Assembly: GCA_025058535.1 (NCBI GenBank)
Contig: JANXEL010000057.1
Location: forward strand, 1-51,634
Reading direction: 5' to 3'
Source: Ignisphaera sp.
GTDB lineage: Archaea > Thermoproteota > Thermoprotei_A > Sulfolobales > Ignisphaeraceae
DNA length: 51,634 bases
Under the pieces are notes generated by a model. It made no database searches. It worked only from the letters and a program-made list of their open reading frames with translations, and had not been told where the DNA came from. Position numbers and translations under genes: made by a program. This document shows, in pieces, positions 1 to 7,921 of the stretch (its first letter is position 1; the number at the start of each line of letters is the position of its first letter).

Positions 1-723
1 ATCAAAATTCCTCTCACCAGCACCATACCCTACTGCCTCCATTTCAAATAGTGGATACCGATAATCAAATCTTTTAACCAGATTTACAAGTAAGGCTGCA
101 CCCGTCGGTGTTGTAAGCTCCCCTTCGACGAATCCACCAACTACAAGAGCTCTGCCTTTCTTAAGGATCTCAATTGTTGCTGGTGCTGGCACTGGGTATG
201 TTCCATGGGAAAATCTTGTGTATCCCCCTCCAAGGGCCACAGGCATTGAAATAGTATACGCATCATATAGATTGAGGCCCTGTAAAGCTAGCGCAGTTCC
301 GACAATATCTATGATGGTGTCCACAGAACCTATTTCATGAAGCTCTACCTCATCTACACCAATACCATGAGTGTGGGCCTCAGCCTCTATGAGTGTCATT
401 AGAACATTGTGGGCGAACTTGTCAGCTTCCCTGCTAAGGTCTACCTTTTCCGCTACACACTCTACAGCTCTAATTAGCTCACCGCCCTTTCTATGGATGT
501 GCTCTTCAGTCATATCTACATTAAGCTTTTTGGCTCTCACTCCACCTCTGACAACATCGGTAAATGAAATGCTTATGCTAGATACACCATTGACGCACCT
601 CAGTATCGCGTCCCCGATATTTTCAACAGTCTTTTGATCAGCTCCTAGGGATACTAGCGATGAGAGAAGCATATCCCCTGAAATACCGGCTATGCTAGGA
701 TCTACAACTAGTACTCTACCCAT
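1..723 (-). CDS. larC: LarC, nickel-pincer cofactor synthase (partial, C-terminus outside window)
   Basis: LarC (DUF111 family) inserts nickel into pyridinium-3,5-bisthiocarboxylic acid mononucleotide, the last step in making the nickel-pincer cofactor of lactate racemase-type enzymes. The visible N-terminal 241 codons start MGRVLVVDPSIAGISGDML and carry family blocks such as EAEAHTHGI, VELHEIGSVDTIIDIVG and TPTGAALL; the His/Glu-rich HxHxxHxHE-type region typical of the family is seen as EAEAHTHG followed by ELHE. The family is usually about 400 residues, so roughly the last 40 percent lies beyond position 1. The ATG at 723 is the natural start because the conserved LVVDP strand begins immediately after it. 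LarB is encoded 1.4 kb away on the same strand, separated by an aldo/keto reductase on the opposite strand. LarA and LarE are not in the window. Confidence 0.85.
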   Translation of the reverse strand, partial: MGRVLVVDPSIAGISGDMLLSSLVSLGADQKTVENIGDAILRCVNGVSSISISFTDVVRGGVRAKKLNVDMTEEHIHRKGGELIRAVECVAEKVDLSREADKFAHNVLMTLIEAEAHTHGIGVDEVELHEIGSVDTIIDIVGTALALQGLNLYDAYTISMPVALGGGYTRFSHGTYPVPAPATIEILKKGRALVVGGFVEGELTTPTGAALLVNLVKRFDYRYPLFEMEAVGYGAGERNFD

Positions 724-1015
724 ACATACTGCACCACATAGGCTACATAATACTGCCTTCTATACTGGATAAAAAGATATCTATAGGGCACAGTTACAGC
801 ATCAATAGTAAGACACGTCCTACTAGGGTTGCGCTTACATAAAGCTGGTACTAGACCGTTGACTAACGTCGATCTAAAAAGAGTTCAGCAGCTATGGACT
901 TTAATTATTTGCAACAGTAGGAAAATAACTATCTGATTAGCTAATTTTAACTTAGTTCCTGCTGAACGTAAAACTTAAATAATGATCCACAGCAACCCAC
1001 CTACAGGTGTTAATA

Positions 1016-2038
1016 ATGGAGTATGTGCGCCTTGGATTTTCAGGTGTTAAGGTTTCAAGAATATGTTTGGGTGCAATGTCTTTTGGCGATCCTAAGCTGC
1101 AGATCTATGGAGGTGGAGGATGGGTAGTTGGTAAGGAAGAGGCGTTCAAAGTATTAAACAGGGCTTGGGATCTCGGAATAAACTTTATCGATACCGCCAA
1201 TGTGTATTCAATGGGTAAATCCGAAGAGATTTTGGGTGAATTCCTACAGGGTAGGAGGGAAGACGCTGTTATTGCGACAAAGGTCTACTTTCCAGTAAGC
1301 GATAAGCCTAACGATAGAGGTCTATCTAGGAAGCACATAATGAAGCAGATATGCGATTCTCTACACAGACTTAAAACCGATTATGTGGATCTGTACCAGA
1401 TTCATAGATGGGATTACGATACACCCATTGAAGAAACTCTTTCAACACTTACCGATCTTGTACACCAGGGTAAGGCGAGGTACATCGGAGCTTCGAGCAT
1501 GTGGACCTGGCAGTTTGCCAAGGCCTTTTTCATAGCTGAGGCTAAGGGTTATGAGAAATTTGTTAGCACACAAACACCTTACAACCTTCTGTATAGAGAG
1601 GAAGAGAGGGAGATGATACCATTCTGTAAGGCACACAACATTGCGTATATGGCGTACAGCCCTACAGCAGTTGGGGTTCTCTCTGGTAGGTACTATAGAG
1701 ACGGTAAAATCGTGGTAGGTCCTGATGCTCCGGAGCGTCTGTGGCCGGAAAGAGGGTTCTATGCCTACAAGATTTACATAGAGCCTCCGGAGAATGCTGA
1801 AATAGTGAAAAGGGTTATAGAGGTAGCGAAAAACAAGGGTGTTACACCTACTCAGATTGCCATAGCATGGCTGCTCCACAAAGGTGTGACAGCTCCCATA
1901 ATAGGGACAAGTAAGGTGGAGCACCTTGAGGAGGCTGTCGAAGCACTTAAAATCAAGCTCACAGACGATGAGATTAAATACCTAGAAGAGCCCTATAGAC
2001 CGAAACCTGTGCTTCACATACCTCCACCCCAGCTGTAG
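1016..2038 (+). CDS. Aldo/keto reductase (Kv-beta-like subfamily)
   Basis: A predicted cytosolic NAD(P)H-dependent oxidoreductase of about 340 residues, normal for the family. The catalytic tetrad can be read: Asp and Tyr in FIDTANVYSMGKSE, Lys in VIATKVYF and His in YQIHRWD; the C-terminal cofactor loop appears as APIIGTSKVEHLEEA. The N-terminus VRLGFSGVKVSRICLGAMSFG is typical. I place the start at ATG 1016 because a GGTG motif ends 7 nt before it; a GTG nine bases upstream is the alternative. A TATA-like AAACTTAAATAA lies at 971-982, so the leader is very short. The substrate cannot be read from sequence. A second, different aldo/keto reductase lies at 34992-36026. Gene order places this one between larC and larB but on the opposite strand, so it is not in their operon. 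Confidence 0.9.
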   Translation: MEYVRLGFSGVKVSRICLGAMSFGDPKLQIYGGGGWVVGKEEAFKVLNRAWDLGINFIDTANVYSMGKSEEILGEFLQGRREDAVIATKVYFPVSDKPNDRGLSRKHIMKQICDSLHRLKTDYVDLYQIHRWDYDTPIEETLSTLTDLVHQGKARYIGASSMWTWQFAKAFFIAEAKGYEKFVSTQTPYNLLYREEEREMIPFCKAHNIAYMAYSPTAVGVLSGRYYRDGKIVVGPDAPERLWPERGFYAYKIYIEPPENAEIVKRVIEVAKNKGVTPTQIAIAWLLHKGVTAPIIGTSKVEHLEEAVEALKIKLTDDEIKYLEEPYRPKPVLHIPPPQL

Positions 2039-2133
2039 CGGAGGCCTATACTCTACTACAATATCCTAGACTCTACAATACTGTATTTTTAGATTTTAAA
2101 TTAGTGCAAGGACTTTCCATGCTGAATTTTTAG

Positions 2134-2928
2134 CTATGCCCTTGATCTGTACATGGAGATTCTTCGGCCAATTAAGCTAGCAACAATACCTGCATTCACT
2201 CCATTATCCACATTTACAACAGCCAGACCCAGTGGACATGCCTGCAGCATTGAATAAAGTGCTGCTATACCACCTCCACCAATACCATAGCCTACGGACG
2301 TTGGTACACCAATAATTGGTACATCTAGTAGAGATGCTACTACGGAGGGCAGAGCACCTTCCATGCCGGCCACGACTATCACAACATCAACGTCCTCCTC
2401 CTTAAGCCTCTTAACTGCTTCTAGCACTCTGTGGAGCCCTGCGACACCCACGTCGTATAGTGTCAGAACTTTGCACCCCATTTCCATAGAGATGGTTTTT
2501 GCTTCCTCTGCTACTCTTACATCAGCCGTGCCTCCTGTGATGATGCCTATTCTACAGCTGTACTCTGGAGTTTTTACATTCTCCAGCCTTACAACCGCTA
2601 TTCTACCAACCTCGTTCACATTAATAACCACACCATCTATAGCCAAATTCTTTAGAAATCTAATCTGATCATCCCTAAGCCTCGATATAATTACTCTTCC
2701 AGCAATAGGTACCACCCTTCTAATAATGCTTTCTAGTGTCTCTACATCTTTACCCTCACCGAAAACAACTTCAGGAGTATCCCTCCTCATGAGCCTGCCA
2801 ACATCATATCTGACGATGTTATCTATATTCTCTATGGCAAAGAGCCTGATTCTTTTCAGAGCATCCTCAACGGTTATATCACCATTCGCTAAAGCTTCGA
2901 GTACAGCCCTAAGATCATTCAAGTACAC
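2134..2928 (-). CDS. larB: LarB, pyridinium-3,5-biscarboxylate mononucleotide synthase
   Basis: LarB carboxylates and hydrolyses nicotinic acid adenine dinucleotide in the first step of nickel-pincer cofactor synthesis. The protein (264 residues, family about 250) has the helical N-terminal region (LEALANGDITVEDALKRI) and a C-terminal AIR-carboxylase-like domain with IGIITGGTADVRVAEEA, VAGMEGALPSVVASLL, GVPTSVGYGIGGGG and VVNVDNGVNAG. The GTG at 2928 overlaps a GGGTGT motif; a TTG at 2922, better spaced from it, would give MNDLRAVLEA and is equally possible. Only 17 nt separate this start from the stop of the upstream VOC-family gene, so the two are probably co-transcribed, VOC gene first. 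Identity is firm; what nickel-pincer enzyme it serves here is not visible in the window. Confidence 0.88.
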   Translation of the reverse strand: MYLNDLRAVLEALANGDITVEDALKRIRLFAIENIDNIVRYDVGRLMRRDTPEVVFGEGKDVETLESIIRRVVPIAGRVIISRLRDDQIRFLKNLAIDGVVINVNEVGRIAVVRLENVKTPEYSCRIGIITGGTADVRVAEEAKTISMEMGCKVLTLYDVGVAGLHRVLEAVKRLKEEDVDVVIVVAGMEGALPSVVASLLDVPIIGVPTSVGYGIGGGGIAALYSMLQACPLGLAVVNVDNGVNAGIVASLIGRRISMYRSRA

Positions 2929-2945
2929 ACACCCAACTCAGATGC

Positions 2946-3395
2946 CTACTTACTGTGTTCGAGAAGCTCGATGATAGCGCCGAGAGTCTCCCTAGCATCT
3001 ATGTATGTATACCTTCCTCCTCTGAACATGCCAGTCTGCTGGATGTAGCTACCAGCTCCGATAAATCTATCGATACACTCGGATCTCTCCCTAACATCAA
3101 AGGCTATGTGGTGTATTCCCTGTCCATGTTTTTCTAAAAACTCCCTCCACGTACTAGGCCCATCTATAGGTTCTATAAGCTCAATCACAATGTTGTTTAG
3201 GTTGAAGAACGCCAACCTAGCCCTTCCTCTAGATGGTGATCCCATGAACTGCATTTTAGTCTCCTCCCATCTATCTGTCTCAGTGACTCTGGATGGTTTC
3301 ACTCCCAGTATTCTAGACCAGGAATCAATAGCCTTGTTTAAGTCCTTTACAACTATTGCAATTTGAGCAACACTTTTAAGCAGCTCTTCACACAT
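2946..3395 (-). CDS. VOC/glyoxalase-fold protein, methylmalonyl-CoA epimerase-like
   Basis: A 149-residue protein with two beta-alpha-beta-beta-beta units of the vicinal oxygen chelate fold. The first unit begins VAQIAIVVKDLNKAIDSW, its last strand is VIELIEPIDG, the second unit begins IHHIAFDV and ends GAIIELLEH. In methylmalonyl-CoA epimerases the metal is bound by His, a Gln or Glu, His and Glu; here the first position reads Gln (VAQIAIVV) rather than the usual His, while the later His and the Glu residues are present. The ATG at 3395 is chosen because the fold starts a few residues later, and a TATA-like CTTAAATTTG lies about 40 nt upstream. It leads an operon with larB and diverges from the MFS gene. 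Methylmalonyl-CoA epimerase is the nearest family; the Gln change leaves the reaction uncertain. Confidence 0.75.
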   Translation of the reverse strand: MCEELLKSVAQIAIVVKDLNKAIDSWSRILGVKPSRVTETDRWEETKMQFMGSPSRGRARLAFFNLNNIVIELIEPIDGPSTWREFLEKHGQGIHHIAFDVRERSECIDRFIGAGSYIQQTGMFRGGRYTYIDARETLGAIIELLEHSK

Positions 3396-3430
3396 ATACT
3401 TCTACACCATAGATCCCTTGTACTCTGACT

Positions 3431-3447
3431 ACACAAATTTAAGATTT
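3431..3447. promoter_or_regulatory. Shared TATA region between VOC-larB operon and MFS gene
   Basis: ACACAAATTTAAGATTT reads as an archaeal TATA element in both directions (AAATTTAAG and CTTAAATTT). Measured 26 nt each way it predicts starts near 3466 on the plus strand (25 nt before the ATG at 3491) and near 3412 on the minus strand (17 nt before the ATG at 3395). No other A/T-rich box lies between the two genes at a suitable distance. Confidence 0.5.
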
Positions 3448-3490
3448 GTGGACACCAGCGATCCAGCGTTTACATCTAGGTGACCACCTT

Positions 3491-4672
3491 ATGGCAGGTG
3501 CATCGCTCAAGACCGTCATAGCCACACTTCTCACAGATTCAGTTATATGGGGAATATGGTTTGGTGGGCTGTGGTTGTACAGACCTGTGCTAGCTGCGAG
3601 GCTAACCAGCAGCTATACACATATTGCAGTATCCACAGCTATGCCGCTGATTGCTGCTTCAGCTACATACATCGCATCCGGCTTCCATGAGGAGTTTATA
3701 AGGAAATACAGAGTTGCACTATTTAAACTATCTATAGTCCTTTCAAGAGTAGTGTATCTGTTGACATCATACATTATTCTAGCCAACCTATTGGATGGTC
3801 TAGAGCTTCTCTATACTGTTTCAATAGGATTTACCGTTGCAAACGCAATTTCATCGTTAGCTGGAATTGCGTGGGCTGATTATGTAGCCGATAACGTTCC
3901 AACAAATCTTAAATCTAGATATGTTGCCCTTGACAGCATACTTGGCACGGTAGGAGCCTTAATTGGTACATCTATTGCAGGTGCGCTACTCTATGAGGTG
4001 CAGAGCATTGCAAGCTACGGTAAACTCTTCATGATCATTTCAACTATACTTTTAACCAATACTCCCATTCTCACAATATTTATAAGAGAATTCAACAGAT
4101 CCTCCACAGTACGTACTAATGTGCAGAGCACTGTTGCTAGGAGAGCTGCACAGAACTTCTATCTTGCTACAGTTATAATATATTTGTCGGTAAATCTCTC
4201 TGCACCCATAATACCTCCATTCATAATACATAGATTTGGAGGCAATGAACTCTGGATAACACTAACTAATGGTGCTAATCAGGTTGCGAGCCTGGTAGCT
4301 CCTATGATGTGGAGCATAGTTATAGAGTCGCTAGGTTCTCTCAATGCTACCAAAATTGCCACAATCCTAGCCGTTATAGCGAACATAACGTTTCCGTTCA
4401 TGCCTACACTGCATCTTCAGATCGTAAGAGCTTTTCTAGCAGGAGCTAGCGGTATTGGAATATGGGTGACGCTGTTTAGCTATCTCGTAAGGGATGTGGA
4501 TTCTGGTCATAGAATTAGATACATAGCGAAGGTATTCACTATACAGAATCTGGTGCCAGCCATAGCCATGAATCTAGGTGGAGCTCTAGCTGACATACTT
4601 AGCACCCCTGAGATAGTTTTTCTACTATCTGCAGTAGGCTTTGCATCCCTCGCTTTATTGGGGAAGAGTTGA
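3491..4672 (+). CDS. Major facilitator superfamily transporter
   Basis: An integral membrane protein of about 393 residues with roughly twelve hydrophobic segments in two halves, joined by a polar stretch around IREFNRSSTVRTNVQSTVARR, as in MFS permeases. The hallmark loop after helix 2 appears as SGFHEEFIRKYR, a degenerate form of the DRxGRR motif. I place the start at ATG 3491 (MAGASLKTVIATLL) because GGTGACC ends 6 nt before it; a TTG 45 nt upstream keeps the frame open but lacks a ribosome-binding site. The substrate is unknown: sugars, peptides and drugs are all possible. It diverges from the VOC-larB operon from what looks like one TATA element, which suggests joint control but does not prove a shared pathway. 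Confidence 0.8.
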   Translation: MAGASLKTVIATLLTDSVIWGIWFGGLWLYRPVLAARLTSSYTHIAVSTAMPLIAASATYIASGFHEEFIRKYRVALFKLSIVLSRVVYLLTSYIILANLLDGLELLYTVSIGFTVANAISSLAGIAWADYVADNVPTNLKSRYVALDSILGTVGALIGTSIAGALLYEVQSIASYGKLFMIISTILLTNTPILTIFIREFNRSSTVRTNVQSTVARRAAQNFYLATVIIYLSVNLSAPIIPPFIIHRFGGNELWITLTNGANQVASLVAPMMWSIVIESLGSLNATKIATILAVIANITFPFMPTLHLQIVRAFLAGASGIGIWVTLFSYLVRDVDSGHRIRYIAKVFTIQNLVPAIAMNLGGALADILSTPEIVFLLSAVGFASLALLGKS

Positions 4673-4759
4673 ACTGCGTAGAAAAAGTGTGTGAGCTAAT
4701 TTTACGTAATATCTAGTGCAGCACTACATGTGTAGTGTTGCGTGGTCTGGTATGCTTCT

Positions 4760-5044
4760 CTACATGATGGTCTTCACTAGCTCTGCTACTACACCCTCTG
4801 CCTCTTCTTTGCTCTTAGCCTCTACCACATGACTGTGATCTGGTAGGAGTACTACTGTATAGTTCTTGTACTTGACTATATATGCTGGCCCCTTATCCAT
4901 ACACTCTGCAAGCTCTGTTCCTAGCTGTGGACTCTTGAACACTCTGAGGAGTTTTGCGCAAGACGAGTATCTAAGCGCCTTTATGCCCTTTGCTAGAAAG
5001 GCGGTCTCGTCCTTGATTGTTACCACCCTATCCACCCTAACCAT
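4760..5044 (-). CDS. Small uncharacterised protein (about 94 residues)
   Basis: I do not recognise the family. The protein is soluble, with an N-terminal half VRVDRVVTIKDETAFLAKG and a C-terminal half of two short strands (AYIVKYKNYTVVLLPD) and a helix (SKEEAEGVVAELVKTIM). The start is placed at ATG 5044: a GGTG lies 8 nt upstream and a TATA-like AAACTTATAAT sits near 5082, giving a leader of about 12 nt; an ATG 66 nt further upstream would overlap that box. It contains two cysteines, in SSCAKLL and ECMDKG. It stands alone between the MFS gene and the aminotransferase, whose stop codon is about 110 nt upstream. The coding call rests on signals and composition, not homology. Confidence 0.6.
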   Translation of the reverse strand: MVRVDRVVTIKDETAFLAKGIKALRYSSCAKLLRVFKSPQLGTELAECMDKGPAYIVKYKNYTVVLLPDHSHVVEAKSKEEAEGVVAELVKTIM

Positions 5045-5155
5045 AGGGTGACACCACCTGCTACTCTTCCTTCTAAAGATTATAAGTTTTACTGAGATAT
5101 GTATAACCACACTTTGAGGGTGGTATTACTGATGTTCAATTTATACACAGAAAGC

Positions 5156-6523
5156 TCACGTGCTGACACATAATTTCAATTCATCCAAAAATTTTGCAAA
5201 TGTTTCAGTAAATTTTTTCGCCTGCTCCTTTGAATGCACCATTGATGGTAGAAGGTGGGGCATCTTTTCAGAAAGGTACAGTATTCTATTGATTCTCATA
5301 AACAGATGAAACGCTTCGTACACCTTACTGCTGTATCGTAGATAGTATGCATCCTCCACACTTCTGGGCTTCGATTTCGTGAAGTGGATACCTATCATGC
5401 TACCAACATTTGTAGTCCAGCATGGTCTACCATACTCCTCACACAGCCTATCAATCTCTTTAGCTACAGTGCCCCACATCTCGTTAAAGCTGCTATATCT
5501 CTCCCTATCCCTACTGAGATAGTCAATTAGTGTAAAGCCCGCCATGATAGTCACCGGGTTCCCGGTGAATGTTCCACCATGAAAGCTTCTGGATCTTGGC
5601 TCAGGGTGTTTCGTGTGATCAAGTAGAGCCATTAGCTCCTCTCTCCCACAAAAGGCTCCCGCACCAGGCATTCCCCCACCAACTATCTTACCCATAGTTA
5701 CTATGTCTGCCCCTACATTAAAATACTCTTGTGCCCCTCCCAGTGAGAGCCTGAATCCTGTGATCACTTCATCGAATATTAGCACAGCTCCATACCTATC
5801 CGCAAGCTCTCTAACACCCTTTAAATAGCCATCCACAGGCTCTATACACCCACCTGCGCCGGGTACGGGCTCTATAATAATAGCAGCTACATCACACATC
5901 CTTAGTATCCTCTCCATCTCCTCTAAATCATTATAGGATACCGAAACTGTGTACTTAATTAGATCCTCCGGCAGCCCAGCTGATTCAGGTCCTGAAAATG
6001 GTGGTGAAACAGCTGTATGGAGCTGGTCCAGACCCCCGTGCCAGCCACCTCTAATCTTAACAACATATCTTCTCCTGGTGTACGCCCTAGCGAGCCTCAC
6101 TGCATACATGTTAGCCTCGGTTCCACTATTAGTAAATCTAATCATTTTGCAGTTCGGAACTATCCTTGTCAAGAGCTCAGCATATTCAACTGCGTAGATG
6201 TTTTCAAAACCTAGATGAGTGCCGTGCTTTGAAATCTCGTATACTCTGTCAATAATGAAGTCAGGTGCGTGACCAAGTATGTGAGTTCCGTGACCCATCC
6301 AGTAATCGTCGTACCTATTTCCATCTACATCCCAAACAAAGGTGTCCTTAGCCCTAACTATGTAGAGGGGATAGGGGTGGAAGAACCTGGCATGGTATAC
6401 CACACCCCCGGGCAGAACTTGGCTAGCCCTCTTAAAAACCTCTCTACTCCTAACGGTCATCTCATCATAAACCTTTGAGTATTTAGATATAATCTTCTCG
6501 ATACTTTGTTCATATGAATTCAT
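5156..6523 (-). CDS. Class III PLP aminotransferase, glutamate-1-semialdehyde aminomutase-like
   Basis: A 455-residue fold-type I PLP enzyme. Visible motifs: FTNSGTEANMYAVRLARAYT (phosphate-binding region), KIRGGWHGG, IIEPVPGAGG, LIFDEVITGFR (the Asp that pairs with the pyridine nitrogen), VTMGKIVGGGMPGAGAF (Lys forming the Schiff base) and GTFTGNPVTIMAG. These place it with the HemL-like branch of class III aminotransferases. It may be a true glutamate-1-semialdehyde 2,1-aminomutase (tetrapyrrole synthesis), but no other hem gene is nearby and the long N-terminal helix before the PLP domain (about 45 residues) also fits HemL-like transaminases of unknown substrate. The ATG at 6523 is the first start and is preceded by GGAGGTTGTAGGCT, an excellent ribosome-binding site about 10 nt away. 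Confidence 0.82.
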   Translation of the reverse strand: MNSYEQSIEKIISKYSKVYDEMTVRSREVFKRASQVLPGGVVYHARFFHPYPLYIVRAKDTFVWDVDGNRYDDYWMGHGTHILGHAPDFIIDRVYEISKHGTHLGFENIYAVEYAELLTRIVPNCKMIRFTNSGTEANMYAVRLARAYTRRRYVVKIRGGWHGGLDQLHTAVSPPFSGPESAGLPEDLIKYTVSVSYNDLEEMERILRMCDVAAIIIEPVPGAGGCIEPVDGYLKGVRELADRYGAVLIFDEVITGFRLSLGGAQEYFNVGADIVTMGKIVGGGMPGAGAFCGREELMALLDHTKHPEPRSRSFHGGTFTGNPVTIMAGFTLIDYLSRDRERYSSFNEMWGTVAKEIDRLCEEYGRPCWTTNVGSMIGIHFTKSKPRSVEDAYYLRYSSKVYEAFHLFMRINRILYLSEKMPHLLPSMVHSKEQAKKFTETFAKFLDELKLCVST

Positions 6524-6539
6524 AGCCTACAACCTCCAA

Positions 6540-7008
6540 GAGTATAGCTGTATAGACTGTTTTCTATAAAAATATATAGCTTACAACAAAAGCATTCCCC
6601 AGAGACAGAAGAGGTTGAGAGAGTATGGAGGATTGCAATTTGCAGCAGCTTTACACAGGCTCTATCCTGCAATTGATCTGCTTAACAGAAGTCAGACAGA
6701 TTTAGGCCACCTGATCGTGGTGCCAAGAGCTTAAAACCTTTAACCGTGCAGGCCGCGTGCACGTTAGTACACGTAGAGCCTAACCTCTAAATTCCAGACT
6801 TACAAGGAGGCTTCAATTCTGCTACGCCGTTTTGGAGATGATGATTCTGTGTAGAGGCCACAATAATATAGATGTGTTAGAGCTGTTTTCCAAACGCAGC
6901 TACACTGATTATGAGAGTGCACTCAAAGTGGTGAGTCCATATCTATGCTTAGTGAACCCTCACCCTCTCTGCCGATAAGGCTAGAGAGTTCTAGCCACCT
7001 CTACAACT
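6540..7008. other. Intergenic region without a convincing gene
   Basis: About 470 bases. A perfect inverted repeat CGTGCA-GGCCGCG-TGCACG lies at 6745-6763 in the only locally GC-rich stretch, followed by the related GTACACGTA. A 46-codon open frame begins ATGATG at 6838 and ends at 6978 but has no ribosome-binding site at a useful distance and unconvincing composition. The hairpin could belong to a small RNA; nothing else supports one. Confidence 0.4.
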
Positions 7009-7653
7009 CTATCGTCTAGCGATATCAATTAGTAGCTTCTTTAGTTGCACTATAAAATTCTTTTTATTCCAATCGAGATAGAGTTCCCTATCGTCGACCG
7101 TCACAGGTATCAACCTCATTTTGCTTCTCCACGTATTGCTAAGCTGCTTTGAAAATATATCGACTATTTGCTCTCCAGTAATCACTGGCCTTACTCCTTT
7201 AACCTTATAGATGGCATAGATGGCAGTATATATTAGTATGGTTCTAGCTGCAGCTTCACTAAATCTATAGTTAACCCTGTATTTCACAGAACTGTTTGGA
7301 AGTTCATCCAAACACATAGTCGGCACTTTTTTAAGATTCACCGCCACATCGTTGCTATATCTATTGATTTTCAAAATTTCACCAATTCTTGGCAGAACTC
7401 TGCACGCCTTAGCTACCACAATATTCATACCGCTAAGAGCTCTCCTAATACTCTCCACTTCCCTCTCACAGTACTCATCAACACTTTGGAACAATTCCTT
7501 CATAAGCTCATCATAGTCAACATTAATTGAAAAGGAATTCCTGAGAAAGGGGATTATGGACATATTAATAAGCCGACTTACCACGGTATTTGTGTATGCA
7601 ACAATTCTAAGGGGGCAGCAACCTGTAAAGGGACAGTAGATGAGTCTGGGCAT
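7009..7653 (-). CDS. Uncharacterised protein (about 214 residues)
   Basis: I do not recognise this family. The N-terminus has a cysteine-rich motif, RLIYCPFTGCCPLR (Cys at residues 7, 11 and 12), followed by a mostly helical body with charged helices such as YDELMKELFQSVDEYCEREVESIRRAL and a C-terminal region LDWNKKNFIVQLKKLLIDIARR. There is no signal peptide or membrane segment. The start is ATG 7653, which has GGTG about 8 nt upstream; an ATG 15 nt earlier is less well placed. Immediately upstream lie two 20-bp imperfect tandem copies (7671-7710) that could be an operator overlapping the promoter. The gene stands alone, with its upstream neighbour more than 250 nt away in the same direction. 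Confidence 0.6.
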   Translation of the reverse strand: MPRLIYCPFTGCCPLRIVAYTNTVVSRLINMSIIPFLRNSFSINVDYDELMKELFQSVDEYCEREVESIRRALSGMNIVVAKACRVLPRIGEILKINRYSNDVAVNLKKVPTMCLDELPNSSVKYRVNYRFSEAAARTILIYTAIYAIYKVKGVRPVITGEQIVDIFSKQLSNTWRSKMRLIPVTVDDRELYLDWNKKNFIVQLKKLLIDIARR

Positions 7654-7670
7654 GAAAAACACCAGCACCA

Positions 7671-7710
7671 GTTACTAAATATAATATCCGGTTACCAAAT
7701 ATAGTATACT
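7671..7710. repeat. Two tandem 20-bp repeats upstream of the 214-residue protein gene
   Basis: GTTACTAAATATAATATCCG at 7671-7690 is followed directly by GTTACCAAATATAGTATACT at 7691-7710; 16 of 20 positions agree. Both copies contain TATA-like A/T cores readable on the minus strand, 20-55 nt before the start at 7653. A period of 20 bp would place bound proteins on nearly the same face of the helix, so an operator is a reasonable inference. Confidence 0.6.
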
Positions 7711-7921
7711 GTAGATTAGTGGAACCAGATATACTTTTCTCTAAAATGTGTGAATGCATACTAAAGATTTTGACATTAGAGAATGGCAAAAATTATGAAA
7801 TTGAAATGGAGTGCAGCTCAATTCTGTGAATTAATCACAGTGCTGAGGTGTTTGCATGTGCAGCTGTGCAGATCATCCCATTGCGGATTTTTGATATTTT
7901 GATAAAATAGTTGAATGCCGT

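Noticed and set aside
6838-6978. 46-codon frame beginning ATGATG
   Set aside because: No promoter or ribosome-binding site at a useful distance and unconvincing composition.
7607-7789. 60-codon frame overlapping the start of the 214-residue protein gene
   Set aside because: Different frame on the same strand, no ribosome-binding site, and it runs through the tandem repeat/promoter region.
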